NCBI RefSeq assembly: GCF_022919075.1
Contig: NZ_CP095078.1
Location: forward strand, 2,914,001 to 2,978,000
Origin: Nocardioides sp. W7
GTDB taxonomy: Bacteria; Actinomycetota; Actinomycetes; Propionibacteriales; Nocardioidaceae
Reading direction: 5' to 3'
DNA length: 64,000 bases
Shown: piece after piece, positions 41,551 through 50,097 of the stretch
How the letters are laid out: each line of letters begins with the position of its first letter
Position numbering within the stretch: the stretch's first letter is position 1
Program-made: the position numbers and the translations under genes
The notes under the pieces: generated by a model
Told to the model about the DNA's origin: nothing
Database searches by the model: none
What the model saw: only the letters and a program-made list of their open reading frames with translations

Positions 41551-43253
41551 CCCTGGCCGGCCTCCGGGTCCCCCGGCCGGTCCTGGCCGATCTCGCCGTG
41601 GGGGCGCTGGTCGCCTTCGTGATCCTCGGTCCGCTGCTGACCGGCGGGGGCTACTGGCTCTTCGGCGACATGGTCTTCGTGCCGCGCCAGCCCTGGAAGG
41701 ACTCCTGGCTCGGCCTGGACGGCTCCCTCCCGCGAGCGGTGCCGATGGACGCCCTCGTCTCGGTGCTGAGCGGGGTCGTCCCGGGCGCCTGGCTGCAGCG
41801 CATCTTCCTCGTGGGCGCCTTCCTCGCGGGTGCCGCCGGCGCCGGGCGCCTGGTCCGGCCCGCCCCGTGGTACGCCCGCGCCGCCGCTATCACGCTGCTG
41901 CTCTGGAACCCCTGGGTGCACGAGCGGCTGCTCATCGGCCAGTGGGCGATCCTCGCCGGCTATCTGTTGCTGCCAGCCGTCGCCGTCACCGCGCTTCGGG
42001 TTCGGGACTCGCCGCGCCGCGGGTTGCCGGGGCTGGCCGTGGTCCTGGTCCTCTCGGCGGTGTGCAGCCCGTCGAGCGGTGTCATGGCCGCGGTCGTGGC
42101 CCTCGTGCTCGCCATCCGCCCCACCCGCCTCCACCTCGTCGGCACGGGCACGGTGGCCCTGGTCGCGAACCTGCCGTGGCTGGTCCCGTCGCTGCTCGCC
42201 GGGTCCAGCAACGTCTCCGTCTCGGGGGTCTTCGCGGCGTTCGCCGCTCGCGGCGAGTCGGCCGCCGGGGTGCTCCCGAGCCTGTTCTCGCTCGGTGGCA
42301 TCTGGAAGTCGTCGGTGGTGGCCCCCGAGCGGACCGGTGTGGCGCTGGTGGTGCTCAGCTGTGGACTGACCCTCGTGGCCCTCGCCGGCCTGCGTCGCGC
42401 CCGGCACTGGGACGCTCCGGTGTCCGATGCGCTGCCGCGACTCGCCCTGCTCGCGGTGGGGTCCTTCGTGGTGGCCGCGGTGCCGGCCTGGGGCCCGGGC
42501 GCCGCGGCGCTGGAGCGGCTGGCCGAGGTGGTGCCCGGCCTGGCCCTGCTGCGCGATTCTCACCGGTTCCTGGCGCCGATGGTGCTGCTCCTGCTGCCGG
42601 GCGTGGCGGGCGCGGTCACCTGGCTGCGCGAGCAGGTCCGGCGGGGCCGCGAGGCGCTGTGGGCAGCGGTCGGATCCGTCGTACTGGCCCCTCTGCTCCT
42701 GTTGCCGAGCTTGGCCTGGGGTGAGCTGGGCGAGCTGCGGCCGTCGTCGTATCCCACTGACTGGTCGACGGTCGCGCAGCTGCTGGAGGACGACCCCGGC
42801 CGCACCGTCGTCCTCCCCTGGTACGGCGGCTACCGCGGATTCGAGTGGAACGGGTGGCGCGCCGTCCTCGACCCGGCACCCCGGTTGCTGCCCGGGGAGG
42901 TGCTCGTCGACGACCGGACCATCCTGGCCGACGCGGTCGTCCCGGCGGAGGACCCGCGCTCGTCCGACGTGGGCGCCGCCCTCGCGGCGTCCGACCCGGC
43001 CGCCGAGCTCCGGGACCTGGGCGTGCGGTGGGTGGTGGTCGAGCACGGGATGGACCGGACGACGCCACCGGAGGGCACGGTCGTGCACGCGGGCGACGAC
43101 CTGTCGTTGATCGACCTCGGACCCGGCGCGGCCGTTTCGCAGACAGCGTCGAGCACCGTGCCTATCGTGGTCGGAGACGCGCTGGCGACCGTGTTGCTTT
43201 CGGGAGCGATCGTGGTCATAATTCGGCGACGTGTGTCATGGACGTCACATTGA
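41547..43253 (+). CDS. Multi-spanning membrane protein resembling the AftD N-terminal half
   Basis: A 568-residue protein with about 12 helices, ending in an extracellular segment and one last helix. Landmarks: LFGDMVFVPRQPW with Asp41 after the first helix, LLIGQWAILAGYLLLPAVAV, and PGLALLRDSHRFLAPMVLLLLP, which parallels the AftD IFRNVHKIDPIVRLPL region. It is therefore probably a third GT-C-type protein of the island. Start GTG 41547 overlaps the previous stop. No firm family name. Confidence 0.7.
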   Translation: MTLAGLRVPRPVLADLAVGALVAFVILGPLLTGGGYWLFGDMVFVPRQPWKDSWLGLDGSLPRAVPMDALVSVLSGVVPGAWLQRIFLVGAFLAGAAGAGRLVRPAPWYARAAAITLLLWNPWVHERLLIGQWAILAGYLLLPAVAVTALRVRDSPRRGLPGLAVVLVLSAVCSPSSGVMAAVVALVLAIRPTRLHLVGTGTVALVANLPWLVPSLLAGSSNVSVSGVFAAFAARGESAAGVLPSLFSLGGIWKSSVVAPERTGVALVVLSCGLTLVALAGLRRARHWDAPVSDALPRLALLAVGSFVVAAVPAWGPGAAALERLAEVVPGLALLRDSHRFLAPMVLLLLPGVAGAVTWLREQVRRGREALWAAVGSVVLAPLLLLPSLAWGELGELRPSSYPTDWSTVAQLLEDDPGRTVVLPWYGGYRGFEWNGWRAVLDPAPRLLPGEVLVDDRTILADAVVPAEDPRSSDVGAALAASDPAAELRDLGVRWVVVEHGMDRTTPPEGTVVHAGDDLSLIDLGPGAAVSQTASSTVPIVVGDALATVLLSGAIVVIIRRRVSWTSH

Positions 43254-43258
43254 CGTCC
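43240..43258 (+). promoter_or_regulatory. 8-bp perfect palindrome GGACGTCA-CAT-TGACGTCC
   Basis: The palindrome overlaps the stop codon of the preceding gene and lies 31 bases before the DUF2613-like start. It includes TTGACG, which could be a -35 element, though no clear -10 follows. It is a candidate operator or, as RNA, a small processing hairpin. Confidence 0.45.
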
Positions 43259-43289
43259 GGCGCTGTCGGTCTTTGGGAGGGACAACAGC

Positions 43290-43424
43290 ATGAACTTCAT
43301 CATTTCCGGCGTCGTCGGCGGTCTGGTGGCCTTGACCGCCACCTTCGGCGGCATCCAGGCCTACCAGGGCAGTGACCCGTCGCCGGTCTCGAACGACAAG
43401 CTCTTCGAGTACGCCAGCGAGTGA
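43290..43424 (+). CDS. 44-residue DUF2613-like membrane microprotein
   Basis: Too short for usual gene finders but convincing. ATG 43290 follows GGGAGGG by about eight bases, and the protein is one glycine-rich helix (MNFIISGVVGGLVALTATFG) plus a short polar tail (YQGSDPSPVSNDKLFEYASE). This is the layout of DUF2613 proteins such as mycobacterial Rv0236A, which lies next to aftD (Rv0236c). The same partnership here argues for a conserved functional link, for example an accessory peptide of the GT-C enzymes. The GT2 gene follows after 68 bases. Confidence 0.7.
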   Translation: MNFIISGVVGGLVALTATFGGIQAYQGSDPSPVSNDKLFEYASE

Positions 43425-43492
43425 TCCGCTCCACGACCCGTCCCAGGTGGACGGGTCGTGTTGTCGCTGCATCAGGCTTGGGAGGGCCCCGC

Positions 43493-44287
43493 ATGCTGCA
43501 ACTCGTCATCCCGGCGTACAACGAGGAGGGCCGGCTCCCGCGCACGCTGCGCGAGCTGCGCAAGCACGTCCTGGCGAGCCGGACCCTCACGGGTCGGGTC
43601 GAGGTGATCGTGGTCGACAACGCCAGCACCGACGCCACGGCAGCGCTGGCCCGGGAGGCGGACAGCCCCGCGCTCCCCGTCCGGGTCGTGCGCTGCGCGA
43701 CACCGGGCAAGGGGGCCGCCGTACGGGCCGGTTTGCTGGCGACCACCTCCGACGTCGTGGGGTTCATGGACGCCGACGGCGCGACGCACCTCGACGCACT
43801 GGAGGAGGGGCTGCGACTGCTCTCGCTCGGTGCCGACATGGCGATCGGGTCGCGCGCAGTGCCCGGCAGTGACACCGAGGTGCGGCACCACTGGATGCGC
43901 GAGTCCGGAGCGCGGGCCTACCGGGCCTGCACGGCTCGGGTCGTCCCGGGCGTGCGCGACACCCAGTGCGGCTTCAAGCTGATGACCGGCTGGCTGGGAC
44001 GCGTCACCGCCCGCCGGCTCCGCTCGGCCGGCTTCTCCTTCGATGTGGAGCTGCTCGGGCTCGCCCGAGCCCATGGCGCCCGGATCGAGGAGTTTCCCGT
44101 CGTCTGGACCGACGTGCCCGGCTCGACCTTCGACCCGGTGCGGCACGGGGCCTCGTCGTTCGCGGCGCTGGCGATGATCGCGTGGCGGGTTCGCGCTGTG
44201 GCGGGTCTCCCGATCCCGGTCCCGGTTCCGCTCGGCCCGTCCATGACGGGTTCGCCGTCGCTGGGCGCGATGGCGGCCGACGTCTGA
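43493..44287 (+). CDS. Family 2 glycosyltransferase (polyprenyl-phosphate sugar type)
   Basis: A 264-residue GT-A fold enzyme with LVIPAYNEEGRLP, VVDNASTD, GFMDADGATH (DxD metal site) and QCGFKLM, a set typical of dolichyl/polyprenyl-phosphate glucose or mannose synthases. It has no C-terminal membrane helix pair, only a hydrophobic segment near 225-240. It would supply lipid-phosphate sugars to the GT-C proteins upstream. Start ATG 43493 has GGGAGGG upstream. Confidence 0.88.
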   Translation: MLQLVIPAYNEEGRLPRTLRELRKHVLASRTLTGRVEVIVVDNASTDATAALAREADSPALPVRVVRCATPGKGAAVRAGLLATTSDVVGFMDADGATHLDALEEGLRLLSLGADMAIGSRAVPGSDTEVRHHWMRESGARAYRACTARVVPGVRDTQCGFKLMTGWLGRVTARRLRSAGFSFDVELLGLARAHGARIEEFPVVWTDVPGSTFDPVRHGASSFAALAMIAWRVRAVAGLPIPVPVPLGPSMTGSPSLGAMAADV

Positions 44288-44288
44288 G

Positions 44289-45473
44289 GTGACGGCCGAC
44301 TCGGGAGCCCTGCGAGGCTGCCGGACCGCGGTGGTCAACTGGCGCGACCTGGACCACTCGGCGGCCGGTGGTTCCGAGCACTACGCCTGGGAGTTCTCCC
44401 GTGCCCTGCACGAGGCCGGTGCGAGCGTCGACTTCATCACTGCACGCGACCGCGGGCAGAGCCGCAGCGACCTCGTGGACGGGATCCGCATCGTCCGTGG
44501 CGGCAACCAGTTCACCTTCTACCTTTTCGCGGCGCTGGCCCTGCTTCGACGGCGGAAGCGGCTCGACCTCGTCGTCGACCCCGAGTGCGGCATCCCGTCC
44601 TGGTCGCCCCTCTACGTCGGCCGCCGGACGGCACTCGTGCTCGTGGTCCACCACGTCCACCAGGAGCAGTTCGCGACCTACTTCCCGGCGCCGCTGGCCT
44701 GGTTGGGCCAGGTGCTGGAGCGGGTCGTCATGCCCCGCGTCTACCGGGGGGTGCGCACGATCGCGGTCTCGCCCTCGACCCACGCCGAGATGATCGAACG
44801 GCTGGGCTGGACGGGGCCGGTCGAGGTGGTCGCCAACGGCACCGCCGTACCGCCCGCCGATCGGTTCGACCCAGCCGGCCAGGAACCGGACCGGGTCGCC
44901 GTACTCGGTCGGCTGGTGCCGCACAAGCGGGTCGACCTGGTCCTGCGGGCGATCCGCGACCTGACCGGAGATCGGCCCGCTCTGCGCCTCGACGTGCTCG
45001 GCCGAGGTCCCGACGAGGAGCGGCTGCGCGCCCTGGCGGCCGAGCTGGGGATCGCCGAGCGCGTGTGCTTCCACGGCTTCGTCACCGAGGAGCGGAAGTG
45101 GGAGCTGCTGCGACTCGCCAGCCTGCACGTCGCGGCGTCCGACAGCGAGGGCTGGGGCCAGGTCGTGATCGAGGCGGCGGGCTGCGGCGTCCCGACGGTG
45201 GCGCGCGACGTGCCCGGACTGCGCGACTCGGTGCGGCCGGGGGAGACCGGCTGGCTGGTGGCGGACGACGCAGACCTCGACGTCGTGGGTGCGCGGCTCT
45301 CCGCGGCCATGGCGCAGGCACTCGCCGAGCTCTCGGATCCCGGTGAGCGGGACGTCTCGTTCGCGGCTTGTCAGGCCTGGGCCGGGCGGTTCACCTGGGC
45401 GCGGATGCGGTCCCGGGTCACGGAGATCGCCGCCGCGGAGGTCAGCGCTTCACGGCGCGGGCGACGAGACTGA
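44289..45473 (+). CDS. Family 4 glycosyltransferase
   Basis: A 394-residue GT-B fold enzyme. The N-terminal half includes AAGGSEHYAWEFSRAL for the acceptor side, the C-terminal half VAVLGRLVPHKRVDLVLRA and SEGWGQVVIEAAGCGVPTVA, with the E-x7-E donor-binding region. It uses a nucleotide sugar at the cytoplasmic face. GTG 44289 starts two bases after the GT2 stop. It overlaps the convergent methyltransferase by 32 bases. Confidence 0.9.
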   Translation: MTADSGALRGCRTAVVNWRDLDHSAAGGSEHYAWEFSRALHEAGASVDFITARDRGQSRSDLVDGIRIVRGGNQFTFYLFAALALLRRRKRLDLVVDPECGIPSWSPLYVGRRTALVLVVHHVHQEQFATYFPAPLAWLGQVLERVVMPRVYRGVRTIAVSPSTHAEMIERLGWTGPVEVVANGTAVPPADRFDPAGQEPDRVAVLGRLVPHKRVDLVLRAIRDLTGDRPALRLDVLGRGPDEERLRALAAELGIAERVCFHGFVTEERKWELLRLASLHVAASDSEGWGQVVIEAAGCGVPTVARDVPGLRDSVRPGETGWLVADDADLDVVGARLSAAMAQALAELSDPGERDVSFAACQAWAGRFTWARMRSRVTEIAAAEVSASRRGRRD

Positions 45474-46137
45474 TGCCGGGCAGCCGGCCGACCGGAAGGT
45501 AGCGCTCGGTGGCGACGGCGAGGCGCAGTCCGGCGTTCACGACCGGGTGCACCTCCTCCATCTCGCTCTCACTGTCGTTGTGCCGGCGGCGCAGCCGGGC
45601 GACCGGTCGCAACAGGACGTTCCACGACATCACGTCGACGACGTCGAGTCCGGCGCCCTCCATCAGCGTCACCAGCTCCGCACGTTCGTAGCGTCGGTGG
45701 TGCCCCAGGGCGACGTCGTGCCCGCTCCAGAGCTTCATGCTGCACGGCACCGCCACCAGGGCGCGCCCGCCGGGGCGCAGGACCCGGGAGGTCTCGCGGG
45801 CCACGGCCTCGTCATCGTCGATGTGCTCCCACATGTCGGTCGACATCACGAGGTCGAGCGTGCCGTCGGCGAACGGCAGGCGCCGGGAGTCGCCTCGGAC
45901 GATCTTCAGCCCCCGGGAGGCGGCGAGCGTGGCGGCCACGGGGGAGTACTCCAGCCCGGTGACGTCCCAGCCGAGGTCGCGCAGCACGCGGGTGTTGCCG
46001 CCGCCGCCGCAACCGACGTCGACCGCCCGCCCCGTGGGCAGTGGCGCCACCAGCCTGCGCACCAGTGCGCGGCGCTCGGCGTACCACCAGTGGCGCTCCT
46101 CGAGCGCGGCCGATTTCCGGATCTCCTGCTCGTCCAC
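45442..46137 (-). CDS. SAM-dependent methyltransferase (class I)
   Basis: A 231-residue methyltransferase with motif I AVDVGCGGGGNTRVL, motif II STDMWEHIDDD and motif post-II LRPGGRALVAVP. An N-terminal HWWYAERRALVRR segment is common in methyltransferases of envelope glycan clusters. Substrate unknown, probably a sugar or lipid of the island. Its C-terminus overlaps the GT4 gene tail-to-tail by 32 bases. Confidence 0.85.
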   Translation of the reverse strand: MDEQEIRKSAALEERHWWYAERRALVRRLVAPLPTGRAVDVGCGGGGNTRVLRDLGWDVTGLEYSPVAATLAASRGLKIVRGDSRRLPFADGTLDLVMSTDMWEHIDDDEAVARETSRVLRPGGRALVAVPCSMKLWSGHDVALGHHRRYERAELVTLMEGAGLDVVDVMSWNVLLRPVARLRRRHNDSESEMEEVHPVVNAGLRLAVATERYLPVGRLPGISLVARAVKR

Positions 46138-46200
46138 GGGCCGACCCTACTGCTCAGTACGATCGCCGTCCGAATGCCTGACGAGGGACCGTCGGACTGC

Positions 46201-46237
46201 TAGTGTTCGGGCGTTCTGAGTGACGTGTGCCACTCAG
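46201..46237 (+). promoter_or_regulatory. Promoter -10 and leader hairpin of the DUF3068 gene
   Basis: TAGTGT (46201-46206) fits TANNNT; the leader then holds CTGAGTG (46216-46222) paired with CACTCAG (46231-46237), a seven-bp hairpin or operator, before GGGAGGG and ATG 46259. Confidence 0.4.
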
Positions 46238-46258
46238 CGTAGGGAGGGAAATCTCAAA

Positions 46259-47239
46259 ATGCGCCGGTTGTTTCCGCCTGCCTTGGTGGGCCTCGGGGTG
46301 TTCCTGCTCGTCGCAGCGGCACTGATCAAGTTCTACGCGTATCCGCAGTTGGCGGTCGCCCCGAAGGACCAGGACAGCATCACCCGACTGTCGGCTGAGG
46401 ACGCGGTGGTGTTCAGCACCGATCCCGCGCTGCTGACCGAGGTCAAGATGGACCTGGAGGTCACCAACACCACCCGAGGCGACATCAAGGCCACCAACGA
46501 CGCGCCGGACGGCACGCTCGTGTGGGCCGACACCCAGACCGTCAAGAACACCGACGGTGACACGCTCTCGCAGAGCGTCTCCCTGGCCGCCCACGACGCG
46601 CACACCGGTGAGGCCGTCGACTGCTGCGGCTCGTTCGTGCAGGAGGACGCGGAGGCGGGCCCCGTCGAGGTCGTCCGCAAGGGTCAGGTCTACAAGTTCC
46701 CGTTCGGCACGGAGCAGAAGTCCTACCAGTGGTGGGACGACACCATCCTGGACACGGTCGAGGCGAAGTTCGAGAAGGAGACCGACCTCGACGGGATGAC
46801 GGTCTACCAGTTCGTGGCCGAGATCCCGCAGACCGTCGTCGGCACCCGTGAGGCGCCCGCCTCCATCGTCGGCGAGGTCGGCAACGACCCGATCGAGGTC
46901 GACATCGCCTACGCCAACCGCCGCACGTTCTGGGTGGAGCCCAACACCGGTGTGATCATCGACCGGCGCGAGGAGCAGAACAGCACGCTGCAGATCGCGG
47001 GCGAGGACCGCGCGACCACGACCCAGGCCGACCTGAGCTACACCGACGCGCAGGTCGCGGCCAACATCGACGAGTACGAGCAGAAGGCCAGCCTGCTCGG
47101 CCTGGTCAACGGGTTGATCCCGCTGCTCGCGCTGATTCTGGGCGTGCTGTTGATCGCCGGTGGCGTGCTGCTCGGACGCTCCCGGCAGTCGACCTCCGGC
47201 ACCACGACCAACGCGGGACGGGCGCCCGCCAAGGTCTGA
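46259..47239 (+). CDS. DUF3068 / PorA-like membrane-anchored protein
   Basis: A 326-residue protein with one N-terminal helix (about 8-24), a large extracellular domain with a CC pair (EAVDCCGSF), and a C-terminal helix (about 277-305), the DUF3068 plan. Landmarks: VWADTQTVKNTDG and WVEPNTGVIIDRREEQ. Some members are annotated 'porin PorA family', but pore function is unproven outside Corynebacterium. ATG 46259 has a GGGAGGG upstream. It closes the plus-strand part of the island. Confidence 0.85.
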   Translation: MRRLFPPALVGLGVFLLVAAALIKFYAYPQLAVAPKDQDSITRLSAEDAVVFSTDPALLTEVKMDLEVTNTTRGDIKATNDAPDGTLVWADTQTVKNTDGDTLSQSVSLAAHDAHTGEAVDCCGSFVQEDAEAGPVEVVRKGQVYKFPFGTEQKSYQWWDDTILDTVEAKFEKETDLDGMTVYQFVAEIPQTVVGTREAPASIVGEVGNDPIEVDIAYANRRTFWVEPNTGVIIDRREEQNSTLQIAGEDRATTTQADLSYTDAQVAANIDEYEQKASLLGLVNGLIPLLALILGVLLIAGGVLLGRSRQSTSGTTTNAGRAPAKV

Positions 47240-47266
47240 TCCACTGCTTCTAGGACGGGGCGCTCG

Positions 47267-48274
47267 CTAGCGCGCTCGGTCGGCCACCGCATCGAGGATG
47301 CGGCTCAGGCCGGCCGGGTCGTGGCGGGCGCCCCGTCCGCGCGCGGTGAGCAGTGTGCGGCCGTCCTGGACCGCGGCTCCGATGGAGACCCCGGAACCGC
47401 CTCCGGTGACGGGGTAGAACGCCACGTCGTCCAGGTCGGTGTTGAGCTCCCCGAGGTGCGAGACGAGGTACGTCGAACCCAGTCGTCCCGCCAGTCCTGC
47501 CTGGACCCTGGCGGTCAGCGTGGCGAGCCACGCCCGGTCGGCATAGACCGGATCGGCTGCGGCGGGCTCGGTGCCCAGGGACCGCAGGGCGGTGCGTGCC
47601 GCCTCGACGCTGCCGACCTGCCCGGGCCCCAGGCGTAGCAGGGCGCTCTGATCGCCCAGGGTCGGCTCGGCGCCCCCGGGACGACTGACCCCGACCGCCA
47701 CGCGGGTGCGGCGCAGGCGGGAGGGGACGACCAGTCCGGGAGCGGCGGCGGCACAGGCGGCCACGAGGGCGGCGGTCCCGAGCCGCGCATCGACCACGGT
47801 GGAGGCGAAGACGTCGCCGCCGGGTCCCGGCGTCGAGCGCGTGGGGGCGACCTCCGAGGGCGGGCTCAGCAACGCCTCGCCGACGCGTCGCAGCCGGGCC
47901 TCCACGAAGCCGTGCCGGGGCGGTCGGTCACCGACGCCGGCGGCTCCCGAGGTGGCAGCTCGACCGGTGAGGGCCGTGAGCAGCGCGAGCAGGCTCAGCC
48001 CGTCGCCGACCGAGTGGTCGACGCTGATCGCGAGCCTGGTCCGGGACAGGCCGACCTGAACCGGGTGGGGTGATCGGCCCGTCACGGCGCCGAGCAGGAG
48101 GCCGTCCCGATCCTCCTCCACCACCGGAGCAGACCCGGCGCCGCCGGGCAGCAGGGCCGTCAGCTCGTCCACCGCCTCGCGGAGGGTGGCCGTGTCGAGG
48201 CCGGGCGGCCGGCGCACGGAGACGGCGGGCGTCCAGGCGACCGCCGGGTCGCCGACCCAGGTCGTGCCGGTCAC
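47267..48274 (-). CDS. Condensation/WS-DGAT-superfamily acyltransferase-like protein
   Basis: A 335-residue protein with the catalytic HxxxDG motif as ISVDHSVGDGLSLLALL (about residue 110). The C-terminal half contains YLVSHLGELNT, comparable to the VSNVPGP segment of WS/DGAT and Pap proteins, and VTGGGSGVSIGAAVQDGRTLL. Acyl transfer from CoA or carrier protein to a lipid or sugar hydroxyl is likely. Start GTG 48274 overlaps the stop of the upstream methyltransferase (GTGA), so the two are one unit. Substrates unknown. Confidence 0.7.
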   Translation of the reverse strand: MTGTTWVGDPAVAWTPAVSVRRPPGLDTATLREAVDELTALLPGGAGSAPVVEEDRDGLLLGAVTGRSPHPVQVGLSRTRLAISVDHSVGDGLSLLALLTALTGRAATSGAAGVGDRPPRHGFVEARLRRVGEALLSPPSEVAPTRSTPGPGGDVFASTVVDARLGTAALVAACAAAAPGLVVPSRLRRTRVAVGVSRPGGAEPTLGDQSALLRLGPGQVGSVEAARTALRSLGTEPAAADPVYADRAWLATLTARVQAGLAGRLGSTYLVSHLGELNTDLDDVAFYPVTGGGSGVSIGAAVQDGRTLLTARGRGARHDPAGLSRILDAVADRAR

Positions 48275-49131
48275 CGCAGGTCCGCGGCGAAGACGGCCGT
48301 CCCGGGGGTCAACCGACCGCGGACCGCCGACCAGCCGCCCCACACCCGGTCGTGGTGCTCGGGCCACTCCGGCTCCAGCAGTCGGCCGATCCGGAAACCG
48401 GCGGCGGTCAGCACCTCGACCCAGTCGCCCAGGGTCCGGTGGTGCTCGACGTACGACACCTCGCCGGTCGCGTCGTCGGTCTCGACGTACGGCGTGCGGT
48501 CCCAGTAGGACTGGCTCGCCACCAGACCGTCCTCCGTCGGGTCGTCGGGGAACATCCAGCGCGTCGGGTGCGTGATCGAGAAGGCGAACCGGCCGCCGGG
48601 GCGCAGCACCCGCGCAGCCTCGCCGACCGCCACGTCGAGGTCGCGCACGAACTGCAGGGCGCCGAACGACGAGAACACCACGTCGAAGGAGCCGTCCGCG
48701 AACGGCAGCGCGGTGGCGGTGCCGAGCACGGAGGGCACCACGAGGCCGGAGGAGTCGTCAAGCCGGCGGCTGTGCTGCAGCTGGCGGTGCGACAGGTCGA
48801 GGCCGATGGAGCGTCCGCCCTGGGTCCGGACCCAGCGCGAGCACTGTCCGGCCCCGGAGCCGACCTCGAGGACGTCGCGGTCCGCGACCGGTCCGAGCAT
48901 CCCGACCTCCGCCTCGGTCAGGCCCTCGGGCCCCCAGACGAAGCCGGCGTCGCCGAGGAACGCGCCGTGGGTGGCCTGGTACTCGTCGGCGTAGCGGTCC
49001 CAGTCGGGTCCGTTGGCGCGCCGCGAGTCGGCCTCGCCGATGGTGCGCCGCTCGGCCCGGAACGGCGGCAGGTCGGGGTGCTGTCGCGAGTCGGGGGCAT
49101 CGGCGTCGCCGAGCATGCTGCCGGTGGTCAC
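48271..49131 (-). CDS. SAM-dependent methyltransferase (class I)
   Basis: A 286-residue methyltransferase with VLEVGSGAGQCSRWV (motif I), PFADGSFDVVFSSFGALQFV and LRPGGRFAFSITHP. Its residues 40-60 (DWDRYADEYQATHG) are typical of a frequent actinobacterial family annotated only as class I methyltransferase. Start GTG 49131, with ATG 49116 as an alternative. Coupled to the acyltransferase gene downstream. Confidence 0.87.
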   Translation of the reverse strand: MTTGSMLGDADAPDSRQHPDLPPFRAERRTIGEADSRRANGPDWDRYADEYQATHGAFLGDAGFVWGPEGLTEAEVGMLGPVADRDVLEVGSGAGQCSRWVRTQGGRSIGLDLSHRQLQHSRRLDDSSGLVVPSVLGTATALPFADGSFDVVFSSFGALQFVRDLDVAVGEAARVLRPGGRFAFSITHPTRWMFPDDPTEDGLVASQSYWDRTPYVETDDATGEVSYVEHHRTLGDWVEVLTAAGFRIGRLLEPEWPEHHDRVWGGWSAVRGRLTPGTAVFAADLR

Positions 49132-49172
49132 GACCCGACGGTAGCCCCCCGCCTCATGGCACCATCGCCTGC

Positions 49173-50042
49173 GTGGACCTCGCCGCCGCCTCGCTCGAGC
49201 CGCTGCCCGGCGGCTGGTCGGGCCAGACCTTCCTCGCCGAGGTCGCGGGGGAGCGCTCGGTCGTCCGGGTGTACGCCGAGGCCGGGCACCGCGGGTCGGC
49301 CGCGGCCGAGGTCGACGCAGCCCTGCTGCGGCTGGTCCGGGGCCTGCTCCCGGTGCCCGAGGTGCTGGAGCTGCGCCGGGCCGACCCGGCGAGCGGGATG
49401 CCGGCGCTGCTCGTCACGTCGTACCTCCCCGGGGTGCGGGCCGACCTGCTGCTGCCGGAGCTCGACGAGGCGGGTCGGCGAGCCCTCGGCACCCGGCTCG
49501 GCGGGCTCGTCGCCGACCTCGGCGGGATGCCGCACCTGACGGCCGGTCCGTTCGTCGACGCCGACCTGCGGATCGGGGAGTGGGGGATGCCCGACGGACT
49601 GCCGGAGCTGGTGGCGACGGCGCGGCCCGACCTGGGCGGGGTCGCCGACGACGCTCAGTCCCTGCTCGACTCCGTCACGAGGCGGGTGCTCGTGCACAGC
49701 GACCTGAACCCGAAGAACCTGCTGGTCGACCCCGCCACCCTCGAGGTGACCGGGCTGGTCGACTGGGAGTACGCCCACGCCGGGCACCCCTTCACCGACC
49801 TCGGCAACCTGCTCCGCTTCGAGCGGGACCCGGTCTTCACGACCGCGGTCCTCGAGGCGTACGCCGAGCGCCGAGGAGCCGACCCTGACGACGCGCTCGC
49901 GCTCGCCCGGGCGGCCGACCTGTGGGCGCTGGTCGAGCTGGCCGCCCGGCCCGATGCGAACCCGGTCGCGGCCCGGGCCGAGCGGCTGCTGCAGGTCGTC
50001 GCCCGGACCCGGGACGCCGGGGCGTGGGACGGCACGATCTGA
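49173..50042 (+). CDS. APH-fold kinase (phosphotransferase family)
   Basis: A 289-residue aminoglycoside-phosphotransferase-fold protein. The Brenner motif is LVHSDLNPKNLLVD (catalytic Asp, Asn) and the metal Asp lies in VTGLVDWEYAHAG. The N-lobe nucleotide loop is PLPGGWSGQTFLAEV. Such proteins phosphorylate small molecules (sugars, choline, antibiotics); nothing here indicates the substrate. Start GTG 49173 shows no ribosome site. rpsA follows after a 220-base leader. Confidence 0.82.
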   Translation: MDLAAASLEPLPGGWSGQTFLAEVAGERSVVRVYAEAGHRGSAAAEVDAALLRLVRGLLPVPEVLELRRADPASGMPALLVTSYLPGVRADLLLPELDEAGRRALGTRLGGLVADLGGMPHLTAGPFVDADLRIGEWGMPDGLPELVATARPDLGGVADDAQSLLDSVTRRVLVHSDLNPKNLLVDPATLEVTGLVDWEYAHAGHPFTDLGNLLRFERDPVFTTAVLEAYAERRGADPDDALALARAADLWALVELAARPDANPVAARAERLLQVVARTRDAGAWDGTI

Positions 50043-50066
50043 GGGCGGCTCGGGGGAGTGCGCTGG

Positions 50067-50097
50067 TTGGACGCAGGCGCGCGCCGCGGCGTAGGCT
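50067..50097 (+). promoter_or_regulatory. rpsA promoter (TTGGAC-N19-TAGGCT)
   Basis: -35 TTGGAC (50067-50072) and -10 TAGGCT (50092-50097). The transcript would start near 50104 and give a leader of about 160 bases before ATG 50263, which has no good ribosome site. Long leaders are common for rpsA, which is translationally autoregulated in E. coli. Confidence 0.55.

Noticed and set aside
45442..45473. 32-base tail overlaps at 45442-45473 and 54864-54895 as a special arrangement
   Set aside because: Both are convergent gene ends of equal length by chance; the sequences are unrelated.
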